From Rikenella microfusus DSM 15922 (GTDB lineage Bacteria; Bacteroidota; Bacteroidia; Bacteroidales; Rikenellaceae): 64,000 nt of DNA. Under the pieces are notes generated by a model. That model did not search any database and had not been told where the DNA came from. It saw nothing but the letters and a program-made list of their open reading frames with translations. Numbering within the stretch: position 1 is the first letter of the stretch; each line of letters opens with the position of its first letter. Positions 31,768 to 40,446 of this stretch are shown here, piece after piece. The stretch lies in NCBI RefSeq assembly GCF_000427365.1, contig NZ_KE386488.1:1647882-1711881 (forward strand), given 5' to 3'. A program made the translations under genes and the position numbers.

Positions 31768-33126
31768 ATGGCACTGGCAGTAATATTGGGCGGCGGCGAG
31801 AGCGGATACGGTTCCGCCGTGCTGGCCGCTTCGAAAGGATACGAAGTGTTGCTTTCCGATTCGGGCATTCTCCGCGAACCTTACCGATCGCAAATGGTCG
31901 AACAAGGGATTCCGTTCGAGGAAAACGGTCATACGCTGGCTAAGGTATTGGAAGCCGAATTCGTGGTCAAAAGTCCCGGCATCCCGGAAACGGTGCCTGT
32001 GATACGAGCTATTCGAGAAAAGGGTATTCCCGTGATTTCGGAAATCGAATTCGCCGGCCGTTATCTGGCTCCCCATACGCGGACGGTCTGCATTACGGGA
32101 AGCAACGGGAAGACGACCACGACGACGCTGACTTACGAGATCATGCGTGCGGCCGGGTTCCGTGCGGCTTTGGCGGGCAATATCGGGCGGAGCCTGGCAT
32201 TGCAGGTCGCCGAGACCCCGCAGGAGGAGCAGCCGGACTGGTATGTGATCGAACTGAGCAGTTTCCAGCTCGACGGCATGTACGATTTCCGGGCCGACAT
32301 CGCGTTGCTGCTGAACATCACGCCGGACCATCTGGACCGGTACGACCATAAGCTGGACAATTACGCGGCTAGCAAGTTCCGGATTACGCGGAACCAGCGG
32401 CCGGACGACCTGTTCGTGTACAACGGGGACGACCCGGAGACATCGGCCCGTTTGCCGCAAGTCTTGCCGTATTCGAAAGCCGAAAAAAGGGCTTTTTATG
32501 TAAAAAACGGAGCAGAGGAGGCCGCTGTGCGGTACGATGCGGCGACCGGAATCATGCGGTGCGATGATTTCCGCTTCCCGGCTTCGGAAATGCGGATCAA
32601 AGGGTTGCACAATATCGCCGACGCTCTGGCGGCGGTCGTGGCCTGCCGCCGGGTGGGGGTGCCGGATGAGGCGATCGCCGGGACGCTGAGGCGGTTCGGC
32701 GGGGTGGAGCACCGGCTGGAACCGGTGGCGACGGTCGGAGGCGTGGAGTATATCAACGACTCGAAGGCGACGAACGTCGATTCGGTCTGGTACGCATTGC
32801 AGGCGATGACGCGGCCGACGGTCTGGATCGCTGGCGGCACGGACAAGGGGAACGATTACGGGGTGTTGCTGCCGCTCGTGCGGGAGCATGTGAAGGCGCT
32901 GGTCTGCATGGGGCTGGACAATGCCAAACTGGTGCGGTCGTTCGCAGGGGAGATACCGGTTTACGACACGGCTTCGCTGGGTGAAGCCCTGAAGGCCTGC
33001 CGAAGGGTCGCGGAATCGGGCGATACGGTGCTTCTGTCGCCGGCGTGCGCGAGTTTCGATCTGTTCCGCAATTACGAGGATCGGGGCGAGCAATTCAAAA
33101 AAGCGGTCGCGGAGCTGGCCGAATAG
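31768..33126 (+). CDS. murD: UDP-N-acetylmuramoyl-L-alanine:D-glutamate ligase
   Basis: ATP-dependent addition of D-glutamate to UDP-MurNAc-L-Ala in cytoplasmic peptidoglycan precursor synthesis (452 aa). The N-terminal Rossmann domain starts ALAVILGGGESGYGSA. The ATP loop is GSNGKTTTTTL near residue 112, followed by AGNIGRSLA. The central domain has ITPDHLDRYDH, and the C-terminal ligase domain has YINDSKATNVDSVW. Length and order match MurD. It stands alone here rather than in a dcw cluster, which is not in this window. Confidence 0.96.
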   Translation: MALAVILGGGESGYGSAVLAASKGYEVLLSDSGILREPYRSQMVEQGIPFEENGHTLAKVLEAEFVVKSPGIPETVPVIRAIREKGIPVISEIEFAGRYLAPHTRTVCITGSNGKTTTTTLTYEIMRAAGFRAALAGNIGRSLALQVAETPQEEQPDWYVIELSSFQLDGMYDFRADIALLLNITPDHLDRYDHKLDNYAASKFRITRNQRPDDLFVYNGDDPETSARLPQVLPYSKAEKRAFYVKNGAEEAAVRYDAATGIMRCDDFRFPASEMRIKGLHNIADALAAVVACRRVGVPDEAIAGTLRRFGGVEHRLEPVATVGGVEYINDSKATNVDSVWYALQAMTRPTVWIAGGTDKGNDYGVLLPLVREHVKALVCMGLDNAKLVRSFAGEIPVYDTASLGEALKACRRVAESGDTVLLSPACASFDLFRNYEDRGEQFKKAVAELAE

Positions 33127-33632
33127 CAGGCGCATCTGCCGGGAAGATAGGACGGGGTGTGTCGGTATCCGGGGCGGAAAACGAACCGGATGCGATTCAA
33201 ATGCGGATAACCGTAAGCGGCTTTCATGATTCCTTCTATCGGCTCGGTACCGGACGGCTCTCAGCCGTCGGAGGGGCGGCGCGAGCCGAAAAACGACTGC
33301 GAAAATTGTCGGTATATCAAAATAGATGATCGGACTGTATAAATAAATGTCGTATATAGTCGCCCCGCGATTGATCGATCGCAGGAGAAATCGCTAAGGC
33401 TCGTGCCGGCAGAGGCACCGGCCCCCTCCCCTTCGGGAGATCCGGTGTTTTCGGGTGCTCCGCATGGACTGTGAATGGCCCCGATGTCTCCGGAAGTCCG
33501 ACTTTGGGGACTAATCCTGCGGATAAAACTTGTGAATTTGGCCGAGAAGTTTATGCGGCAATTGCGCAACGGGTGTTCCTGAAACGAAAGGAACACCCGT
33601 TGTTGAAAAAGAAGAGGTTGCTGGCCAGATGA
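33127..33632. other. 506-bp gap with hairpin modules
   Basis: No gene is supported between murD and the convergent TPR gene. It holds module 1 copy B at 33250-33276 and a GCGATTGATCGATCGC palindrome near 33368. A perfect 14-bp hairpin (CAACGGGTGTTCCT and complement) lies at 33567-33602 just past the TPR stop. That hairpin has no T-run on either side, so it may be a weak or Rho-assisted terminator. Confidence 0.6.
33250..33276. repeat. Hairpin repeat module 1, copy B
   Basis: 27-bp unit matching 2363-2389 with one difference (CTCTCAG in place of CTTTCAG). Confidence 0.7.
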
Positions 33633-35663
33633 TTAAGGATTTTTGACGCAATAGCGTTTGAGTACCTCGTAGGCCTCGGCCAGTCCCAGTTCGCCCGCCT
33701 TGCTCAGGTCGAGGCATCCTTTCTGCGTGTCCTGCATGAAAATCTGTACCAGCCCCCGGTTGTAATAAGCCTCCGCGAAATAGGGGAACCGTTCGATCGC
33801 TTTCGTGTATTGTTCGAACGCTCCCGGCAGGTCTCCGCTCAGGCAGAGCATGTTTCCCAGGTTGTAATAGACATGGGGCAGTTCCGGCATCAGTTGCGCC
33901 GCCCGCCGCGTGTCTTCGATCGCCTCCGTGTAGTCGTACGTGCGCCGGCTCTGCGCTTGCAGCAGCCGTGCCGCCGGATCGTCCGTATGGACGGCAATCT
34001 GCTGCATGATATTGTTCCCTTCCAGCGAAGCGATGAATTCGATCATCTCCGCCTGTGCCGCGCCCCGGTTCAGATAGACCAGCGGATTGTCTTCCGCCAC
34101 CCGGGCCGCCCGGCGGTAATAACTCAGCGCGGAGGCATACTGTTTGAGCAACGTTTGGGTAACGCCCTTCAGGAAATTGTCCTCCCATGAAACCGGCGCT
34201 CCGTTCGCCGCATCCCACGCGGCGATGCTGTCCGCCGGTACCCGACCGGCCGCCGAAACGCCCGTCAGGTCGAAAGGATACCCGGCCCGCGCCGAGGCGC
34301 TGCCCGTGTCTGTTCCCGACAACCGGGCCAGGTAACCGTCCAGGCGCGCGTTGCGGTAATCGCTCGGGTCGTAGATTCCGGTCGTATCCCGCACCGAGAA
34401 CGAAATCCGGAATACCGGCATCAGGCGTACGTCCCGACGTACGTCGCCCCGCATCGAACGCAATTCGTTATTGCCGAAATCCGCGTCGAACGACAACAGC
34501 TTGTCGAATTGGCGGCTGGTGTCGGCAAACGAAACGAACGTGCTGTCGTTCAGCTTTCGGCGGTATTCTTCGATTTTGGTCTCGGCGATCCGCCGGTCGC
34601 TTTCCGCTCCCCGGAAGTCGCGCAGGGCCGCCTTGAGCTGCGAACGGTACAGATAGGCGTTCGCGAAGTCGGGATAGAGTTCGATCGCCCGCGTGTAGTC
34701 TTCGATCGCCCCCCGGTAGTCTCCTACCTGAATTTTGACCGAAGCCCGGTTGTAGAAAACCAGCACGTTCCCCGGATTATAGAGTGCCACGCGGTCGTAG
34801 TCCTCGATCGCCCGGTTGTAATCCCCGATCTGGCTGCGCAGGATCGCCCGGTTGAAATAGGTTACCGAGTTGGTGGAATCGTAGGCGATGGCCCGGTCGA
34901 AATCCGCCAGCGCCAGCATCGGCTGCTGCTCGTTCACGTAGGCATAGGCCCGGTAGAAATAGGCGATCGATTGGGTGCTGTCGATGTTCAGCGCCTCGGT
35001 CAGGTCGCGGATGCCCTCCGCATTTTTGTTTTGCGCCACTTCGAGCAGGCCGCGCCGCACATAGCCGTCGGCCTCGTAAGGGTTGATCTCCACGGCCCGG
35101 TTGAAGTCGGCATAGGCCCGCGTCGTGTCTTTCAGGTACAGGTAGCACGTGCCCCGGTTGGTCAGGGCATTGACGTCGGAGGGCGTGGAACGCAGGTAGC
35201 GCGAGAAGTCGTCGACGGCTTTTTCGAACTGCTGGCTCAGGAAATAGGTGACCCCGCGGCTGTAGTAGGCCGCCGACATGTTCGGCCGCAGTTCGACCGC
35301 ATGCTGGTAATCCTTGAGCGCGTCGTTGTAATTCCCCATCCTCGACCGCGTGATGGCCCGGTACTGGTAAGCCATGGTATAGACCGGATTGACGGCGATG
35401 GCGCTGGTGAAATCGGCCTCGGCGCCCAGCAGGTCGTCCAGGTTGTATTTGGCCACCCCGCGCAGGAAATAGCCTTCGTACTCTTTGGTTTCGGTCCGCA
35501 GGAGCAGGTTGAGCATCTCGATCGCCTCGCGATAGTCTCCCGCGACGATCAGTTCGCGGCCTTTATAGAAAAAATAGGGTTTGTTGAGCTGTGCGGACGC
35601 CTCGCCACCGCCGTGCAGACAGACGGAAAGAAGCAGCGACAAGAAGGCGAGGATTTTTTTCAT
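33633..35663 (-). CDS. Exported TPR-repeat protein
   Basis: A 676-aa protein with a signal peptide (MKKILAFLSLLLSVCLHGGG); the start at 35663 is chosen for this reason over a longer frame. It is built largely of tetratricopeptide repeats. At least ten 34-residue units run from about residue 35 to 400 (for example AIEDYDRVALYNPGNVLVFY), and four or more run near the C-terminus (LPHVYYNLGNMLCLSGDLPG). A non-TPR segment of about 150 residues separates them. TPR arrays bind other proteins. This one would do so in the periplasm or at the outer membrane; the partner is unknown. Confidence 0.88.
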   Translation of the reverse strand: MKKILAFLSLLLSVCLHGGGEASAQLNKPYFFYKGRELIVAGDYREAIEMLNLLLRTETKEYEGYFLRGVAKYNLDDLLGAEADFTSAIAVNPVYTMAYQYRAITRSRMGNYNDALKDYQHAVELRPNMSAAYYSRGVTYFLSQQFEKAVDDFSRYLRSTPSDVNALTNRGTCYLYLKDTTRAYADFNRAVEINPYEADGYVRRGLLEVAQNKNAEGIRDLTEALNIDSTQSIAYFYRAYAYVNEQQPMLALADFDRAIAYDSTNSVTYFNRAILRSQIGDYNRAIEDYDRVALYNPGNVLVFYNRASVKIQVGDYRGAIEDYTRAIELYPDFANAYLYRSQLKAALRDFRGAESDRRIAETKIEEYRRKLNDSTFVSFADTSRQFDKLLSFDADFGNNELRSMRGDVRRDVRLMPVFRISFSVRDTTGIYDPSDYRNARLDGYLARLSGTDTGSASARAGYPFDLTGVSAAGRVPADSIAAWDAANGAPVSWEDNFLKGVTQTLLKQYASALSYYRRAARVAEDNPLVYLNRGAAQAEMIEFIASLEGNNIMQQIAVHTDDPAARLLQAQSRRTYDYTEAIEDTRRAAQLMPELPHVYYNLGNMLCLSGDLPGAFEQYTKAIERFPYFAEAYYNRGLVQIFMQDTQKGCLDLSKAGELGLAEAYEVLKRYCVKNP

Positions 35664-35775
35664 GTTGCAAATATACGTTTTTCGTCCGGGGATACATAGA
35701 GCTGCGGGGCAAAAGGGCCTCCGGCGTCCCGGATCGTCTTTCGCGCTTGTCCGGACGGTACGGGCGCCGGTCCGG

Positions 35776-36753
35776 TCATGTTCCGGCCGACATGCGTCGG
35801 GCGATGATGCCGACCACCACCAGCTGCATGGCATGGTAGATCATGATGGGCAGCAGCAGGATACCCGTCAGGGTGTGGTCCGCGACCAGCACTTTCGACA
35901 TCACGGTGCCGTGTACCAGCGATTTTTTGGAGCCGCAGAAAAGGGCTACGATACGGTCTTCCCGGTTGAACCGCATCCGGCGGCTGACCGCCAGCACGAT
36001 GCCGTACACCGCGAAGAACAGGGCGGTCATTCCGGCGGTCAGCGCCGCCAGCAACGGCCATGACACCGTGTCGAACATGTGCATCTCGAAAGATTCGCAG
36101 AACGAAGTGTAGACGATGGCGATGATGACGGCCTGGTCGAACAGATTGAGCCACCGGCGGTGCCGTTCGGCGAAGGCGCCCCACCGGCGGTGCAGCAGCA
36201 TTCCTGCCCCGACCGGGACGAGTACCTGGAAAACGAGTCCCGCGATCGCTTCGCCGAGCGAATGGGCCCCTTCGTCCGCCGCCAGGAAGAGCGACATCCA
36301 GAGCGGGGTGACGAAAACGCCGATCAGGCTCGAAACCGAAGCGTTGAAGATCGCCGCCGGGACATTGCCGCCCGCCATCGAAACCATCACCACCGACGAA
36401 GATACGGTCGAAGGCAGCGTGGCCATGAAAAAGATGCCGAGCCACAGGTAGTGGTTCGCCCGTGTATCGACCAGCGCCATGACGGCCAGCACCAGCAACG
36501 GGAACAGGACGAAAGTGGTGAGCTGCACCACCGTGTGCAGCCGCACGTTTTGCAGTCCGGCTTTCAGTTTTTCGCCACTGAGGCGCAGTCCGTAGAAAAA
36601 GAAGATTACCCCTACGCCCCAGCCCGCGACCTCGGCCGGCGACCAGTTTTCGTGTTCGGCTCCCCACGACGGGGCCAGCCAGGCGAGAAAGATCGCCCCG
36701 AACAGGGAGAGGATGAACGGATCGAGGCCGAAACGTTTCAGGAATGCGAACAT
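35776..36753 (-). CDS. BASS-type bile acid:sodium symporter-like carrier
   Basis: A 325-aa inner-membrane protein with about ten hydrophobic segments and the SBF_like (PF13593) pattern: an N-terminus MFAFLKRFGLDPFILSLFGA, FFFYGLRLSGEKL, and the crossover region ATLPSTVSSSVVMVSMAGGN, which corresponds to the sodium/substrate-binding motif. Late in the protein CGSKKSLVHGTVMSKVL is typical of the family. Members transport organic anions or act in ion homeostasis; bile acids are not necessarily the substrate. It follows the GlsB-like gene by 19 bp and is probably cotranscribed. Confidence 0.88.
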   Translation of the reverse strand: MFAFLKRFGLDPFILSLFGAIFLAWLAPSWGAEHENWSPAEVAGWGVGVIFFFYGLRLSGEKLKAGLQNVRLHTVVQLTTFVLFPLLVLAVMALVDTRANHYLWLGIFFMATLPSTVSSSVVMVSMAGGNVPAAIFNASVSSLIGVFVTPLWMSLFLAADEGAHSLGEAIAGLVFQVLVPVGAGMLLHRRWGAFAERHRRWLNLFDQAVIIAIVYTSFCESFEMHMFDTVSWPLLAALTAGMTALFFAVYGIVLAVSRRMRFNREDRIVALFCGSKKSLVHGTVMSKVLVADHTLTGILLLPIMIYHAMQLVVVGIIARRMSAGT

Positions 36754-36772
36754 GGGCGTGCCGCCGGGAGGG

Positions 36773-37684
36773 CTATTCGATATTGGAAAGGTGGCGTTCC
36801 ACTTTCTGGATATACAGTTCGCTGAGCGTGATGAGGATGCCCGTCTCCTCCACGTTCCCGAAATCGGGATTCAGTGCGGTGTCGAATACTTTCATCGTCG
36901 GCGAGAGGCTCATGTAGGCGTTGATCAGAGGCGGTATCGTTTCGTCGAAACCGCGGATGCCGCGCGAAAGGATTTTATAATCTTCCGCATAATCGCTGCC
37001 GGTGAACAGCGCCTTCATCTTCTCTTCGTCGATGTCCAGATGCACCGGATAGCGCGAACGGATCAGGTTCTCGCGGTCGGGAAAGTATTTTTTCAGGAAA
37101 TAGAGCAGCATGTTCCGCGCCTGACGGTTGTAGTCGCCGTACATGGTCACTTTGCCGAAGCAGTATTTCACGTCCGGGTTGCGCACCACGATGGCCCCCA
37201 GTCCGTCCCACAGGTTGTCCAGCGCGAAAAGGCTCTTGGGGTTGTTGCGCGACTGGTATTTCGGCTGCACGAACGAGCGGCCCAGCTCCAGCGTGTAGGG
37301 CAGGTATTTCTCGCGGAACGTGTCGCTGAATTCGAAGTAGTGTTCCGTGGAGAGGTATTTCGGGCGGGTGGAGCGCGGAATGATGTAGCGGTAGCCTCCC
37401 ATGATTTCGCGAGCGGCCGGGTCCCAGACGATCAGTTGGGTGTAACCTCCGGGAACCGTGTCCAGTTCGTCGATATCGACGCTTTTGCCGGTGCCTCCGC
37501 CTCCGTCGCGGAACGAGACCTCGCGCAGCCGCCCGATCTCCTGCATCGTGTTCGGGCATTCGGCGGCGGTCAGGGTATAGAGCACGTTGCCGCCCTTGTT
37601 GGTTTTGCGCCATATGCGCTCCGGGGTAAGCTCGGCTTCGAGCAGCTCGCGGGCAATCGGTTCGATGATCGGTTCCATCGTCAT
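36773..37684 (-). CDS. glsB: GlsB-like glycine N-acyltransferase (GNAT fold)
   Basis: A 303-aa GNAT-fold protein of the OlsB/hemolysin-related group. It contains QLIVWDPAAREIMGGYRYI, ELGRSFVQPKYQSRNNPKSL (the acyl-CoA/ACP-binding strand region of this group) and CFGKVTMYGDYN. In Bacteroides the homolog GlsB N-acylates glycine with a 3-hydroxy fatty acid, the first step of glycine-lipid synthesis, and GlsA adds the second acyl chain. A GlsA-like gene lies at the right end of this window in the same orientation, 25.6 kb upstream. ATGs at 37684 and 37678 are both possible. The N-acyltransferase role is inferred from family. Confidence 0.75.
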   Translation of the reverse strand: MTMEPIIEPIARELLEAELTPERIWRKTNKGGNVLYTLTAAECPNTMQEIGRLREVSFRDGGGGTGKSVDIDELDTVPGGYTQLIVWDPAAREIMGGYRYIIPRSTRPKYLSTEHYFEFSDTFREKYLPYTLELGRSFVQPKYQSRNNPKSLFALDNLWDGLGAIVVRNPDVKYCFGKVTMYGDYNRQARNMLLYFLKKYFPDRENLIRSRYPVHLDIDEEKMKALFTGSDYAEDYKILSRGIRGFDETIPPLINAYMSLSPTMKVFDTALNPDFGNVEETGILITLSELYIQKVERHLSNIE

Positions 37685-37912
37685 ATCCTTCGTATCTGGC
37701 TGTCCGTTATCTGAACAGAAGAACAAAAGTAATGATAAATCGCGTATCGTGAAAGTTTCGCCCGATTATCCTCCGGGGAGCGTTGCGGCGCGGGACGCAC
37801 GTCCCCAGGCTGCAAAAAACATTATTACGCGTCAATCTTGATTTTCAGAATCTTTTTACCGTATTTTGCCCGTCCAATACCCCAGGAGTGTTATTTTTTG
37901 CGAAAACATTTT

Positions 37913-38148
37913 TACATTTGTCCCGTCGGAGAGGCTTCGGCCGCCGGCAGACATATTTCGATGAAAGTGTTTAGCTTTTATCCTTGGAAGAGAATCTGAC
38001 AGTTCGAAAAAGCGCAAGGATAACAATAACACTCGTCACTTGTATGCATACGCGTCGTTCCGACGTGTATCATATACAGGTGTGGGGTATTGTTTATTTG
38101 CGCGCGGGTTTTGTCAGAACCTTCTTCCGGATAAACTAACGACTCCAC
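37913..38148 (+). promoter_or_regulatory. Promoter box plus 182-nt hairpin leader, copy L
   Basis: TACATTTG at 37913-37920 fits the -7 consensus. From 37967 to 38148 the DNA is a long imperfect inverted repeat. GTG pairs with CAC at the base, TTAG with CTAA, TTTATCC with GGATAAA, GGAAGA with TCTTCC, TCTGACA with TGTCAGA, GCGCA with TGCGC, ATAACAATA with TATTGTTTAT, and a tip stem ATACGCGTCG/CGACGTGTAT around TTC. The base sequences GTGTTTAGCTT and AACTAACG recur in copy R (61316-61392). Downstream the next plus-strand gene is beyond the mobile element at 58389. Confidence 0.65.
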
Positions 38149-38215
38149 GCTTGAACCGATGAACTTTCAATATCTTATTGATTATCAAATTATATATTCA
38201 ATCTTCTTTGTAATT

Positions 38216-38225
38216 TGATACCGCA
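38216..38225. repeat. Candidate left attachment repeat
   Basis: TGATACCGCA, repeated directly at 58222-58231. Ten bases is short, and a chance match between the two flanks is possible. Confidence 0.4.
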
Positions 38226-38279
38226 AAGCTCCCGTTATTATCGCTAACATAAGGCTTAGATAAACACTATCAATAAACT

Positions 38280-40433
38280 TTAAGCTTCTACCACATCCCA
38301 AATATCTCTCAATTCTCTGCAGTCCATATTGGCGAATCTGTTTTTCTGTATAGCTACACATAAAAAGTAACGAGGCCGACTCATACCTACATAAGCAACT
38401 CTTAGGCTTTTGAGTTTTCTATCCTCTTTTCCTGTATATGCAATTCCTTTAAATTGTTCAGCTAAGCGCTCTGATTCATGCTTACCAAAATATGATGTTT
38501 CTAAATAAAGAGTTGAAGCATGAGTTTCGCCCTTAACAGCATGAACAGTGGCCACTTCTATATCTATGTTTTCCTCTTTGTAAACATTGCCTTGTTCTAA
38601 CTTTTGTTCTGCCACACCATCAGCAATTGTAGCATTAAAGAATTCGTTTGCCGATTCTGTAGCATTCTTACCAAACAAGGGTAAAAAGGTTCCTGTCAAA
38701 TAATTGTAGATGGTTTCCTTTATTTGCAGTTTATCTCCCTTCTCGCTACGCTTTGAAATCATCCTGCCCCATTCCATTATATTACATAGAAATTCTTCTT
38801 TATCCTTGACATCTTTAGTTGCTAAGAAATCAAGTAAAGAAGTGATTGTATAACGTCTCGAGTCGTTTTTAATATCACATAATTCCAAGAATTTTATCAC
38901 TCCTTGAATGATGGATGTCCCATAATCTTTTACTGAGTTTATATGACTTTTTAATAAGAAACTATCAAAGGAGTCACTTTCCAACTTTACAGTTGTATTC
39001 TTTCTTTCAAATAAAGGATAGTACGCTTCTATATATCTTTTTTTGCCATTTGTTCCTTTCTTGCCTACCCATCCACATGCTTTTATGTTAATTCTATGTA
39101 GAGGATCCTCACCCCTCTCTCTGATGGCAATATCCAGCACAGAAATATTTCCCATTTCTGGGATTATAGTAGTTCTAAGGAGTTCTGCATATTTGGGCAA
39201 CACCACTAATGGGTCTTCATAGGTTATGATGACTGGTTTAACTGAACAAATATCTTCATTACCTACCAACTGATGGTTGTCTTCCATACACAACGAACGT
39301 AGAGGCTTGGCTATTTTTTCTCCAAAACGATTGCTGTTATGTATAGGTAAGACATTATCAGCTTTCAATCTATCATTATCATTTTCGTTATTTCTTTCTC
39401 CGTCATAGATGGCTTGGCAATAATCTCCAAATCGTTGCACTATAACCTTTTCATCATCAAAAAGTTTCTTTATTAACTCTTCTTGCTGATGGTCGCAGTC
39501 TTGTACCTCGTCAATAAAAAGATACTTAAATCTTTTGTGCGAGAAACCGCTGAAATCCAAGTTCTTTTCTCTAATATACCGAAATGCTAAATCGTATGCA
39601 TCCTCAAAAGACAATATACCCTCCTTAAACATTTCTTCTTTGAGCTTAATAAATTCAGTCGCAGATTCCGAGGTTCTATTGATGTGTTTTTGATTAATGA
39701 CTACTTTTACATCCTGCCAATTAACCTTTGCATTAATAATTATCTCCTTTTCTTGACAATCTTTAATATAATCTCTTTTTGCACGAATTTGAGCTCTGAT
39801 AGTACTATCATCTATATTCTGTAAATCATAATCTTTTAGTTTAAATTCGTACTTTTCTACCTTCTTTCCTTTCTTTTTTATCACTTTTGCAGCTGTCAAA
39901 ATATCCACACCGCCCCAAGCACTGATTTCATCGTCTGAAATCGGATACCCATTGTTTATGACCATCCCATAAATACATTTTTTCAATTTGTTACCAAAAG
40001 GCAACTTGCTATATTTTTTCAGTAATACAGCCTTGGCTATATCATTATCCACGTATTGAATCTGGCTTCCATAGAAATAATGAAGCGCTGAAGCTGTGAC
40101 GTATTTATGCAGAAAGGTTTGGATTGTCCCAAAGAAATTAGGATAATTAAACAAGACATTGGCTTTAGAGCCGACTTTAGCCTTTATCTCATCAATAGCC
40201 ACGTTCGTATGCGTAAGTACGCATACGCCTTTCCCGTCAGTCATCGGTAACCTGTTGGCAAGAATAATCAATTTTGCCAATAGGGCGGTTGTCTTTCCAC
40301 TTCCTGGACAAGCCTGTACATAACAGCTACGATCTTCTTTGATAATATTCAGTCTCGTATCATCGAAAGGTTTCTTATCTTTCAAAAGAATATCGTGCGC
40401 GATTCTAATTTCTTCATCAGTTGCAAATGGCAT
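38280..40433 (-). CDS. gajB: GajB, UvrD-like helicase of a Gabija system
   Basis: SF1 (UvrD/PcrA-type) helicase of 717 aa. Motifs in order: Walker A QACPGSGKTTALLAKL near residue 40, Ia VLTHTNVAIDEI, Walker B FIDEVQDCDHQQEE near 305, the glutamine-arginine region VQRFGDYCQAIYD, motif V VATVHAVKGETHASTLYLE and motif VI RVAYVGMSRPRYFLCVA near the C-terminus. In Gabija, GajB binds GajA and hydrolyses nucleotides or DNA ends, which helps to activate the nuclease. It follows gajA by 13 bp. It is clearly longer than the roughly 500-aa Bacillus prototype; the extra length lies between motifs Ia and II and between IV and V. AT-rich codon use marks it as transferred. Confidence 0.9.
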   Translation of the reverse strand: MPFATDEEIRIAHDILLKDKKPFDDTRLNIIKEDRSCYVQACPGSGKTTALLAKLIILANRLPMTDGKGVCVLTHTNVAIDEIKAKVGSKANVLFNYPNFFGTIQTFLHKYVTASALHYFYGSQIQYVDNDIAKAVLLKKYSKLPFGNKLKKCIYGMVINNGYPISDDEISAWGGVDILTAAKVIKKKGKKVEKYEFKLKDYDLQNIDDSTIRAQIRAKRDYIKDCQEKEIIINAKVNWQDVKVVINQKHINRTSESATEFIKLKEEMFKEGILSFEDAYDLAFRYIREKNLDFSGFSHKRFKYLFIDEVQDCDHQQEELIKKLFDDEKVIVQRFGDYCQAIYDGERNNENDNDRLKADNVLPIHNSNRFGEKIAKPLRSLCMEDNHQLVGNEDICSVKPVIITYEDPLVVLPKYAELLRTTIIPEMGNISVLDIAIRERGEDPLHRINIKACGWVGKKGTNGKKRYIEAYYPLFERKNTTVKLESDSFDSFLLKSHINSVKDYGTSIIQGVIKFLELCDIKNDSRRYTITSLLDFLATKDVKDKEEFLCNIMEWGRMISKRSEKGDKLQIKETIYNYLTGTFLPLFGKNATESANEFFNATIADGVAEQKLEQGNVYKEENIDIEVATVHAVKGETHASTLYLETSYFGKHESERLAEQFKGIAYTGKEDRKLKSLRVAYVGMSRPRYFLCVAIQKNRFANMDCRELRDIWDVVEA

Positions 40434-40446
40434 ACTTCAGTATTTT

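Larger units (their letters stand above)
37685..38279. other. 595-bp intergenic left flank of mobile element
   Basis: Between the GlsB-like gene and the end of gajB. It contains a -7 box and a 182-nt hairpin leader (37913-38148, listed separately), the start ATGAACTTTC at 38159 opening a frame of only 19 codons, and the candidate left attachment repeat at 38216-38225. Composition falls sharply to AT-rich from about 38160 onward, which fits the border of foreign DNA. Confidence 0.65.

Noticed and set aside
33310-33480. Possible third MITE-like copy (GTCGTATATAGTCGCCCC and a GTGCCGG/GGCACC stem)
   Set aside because: Only scattered similarity to the 176-bp unit, no matching ends and no target duplication.
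33567-33602. Terminator for the TPR gene
   Set aside because: A perfect 14-bp stem, but no T-run on either strand; recorded only as a hairpin in the gap entry.
33511-34218. 235-codon minus-strand frame overlapping the TPR gene and the gap
   Set aside because: It is a shifted frame of the TPR gene with Gly/Arg-rich nonsense composition; the TPR frame has clear repeats.
37967-38148. Retron-like ncRNA
   Set aside because: The long hairpin suggested an msr-msd, but no reverse transcriptase gene is present in the window and the related copy R is a short leader.
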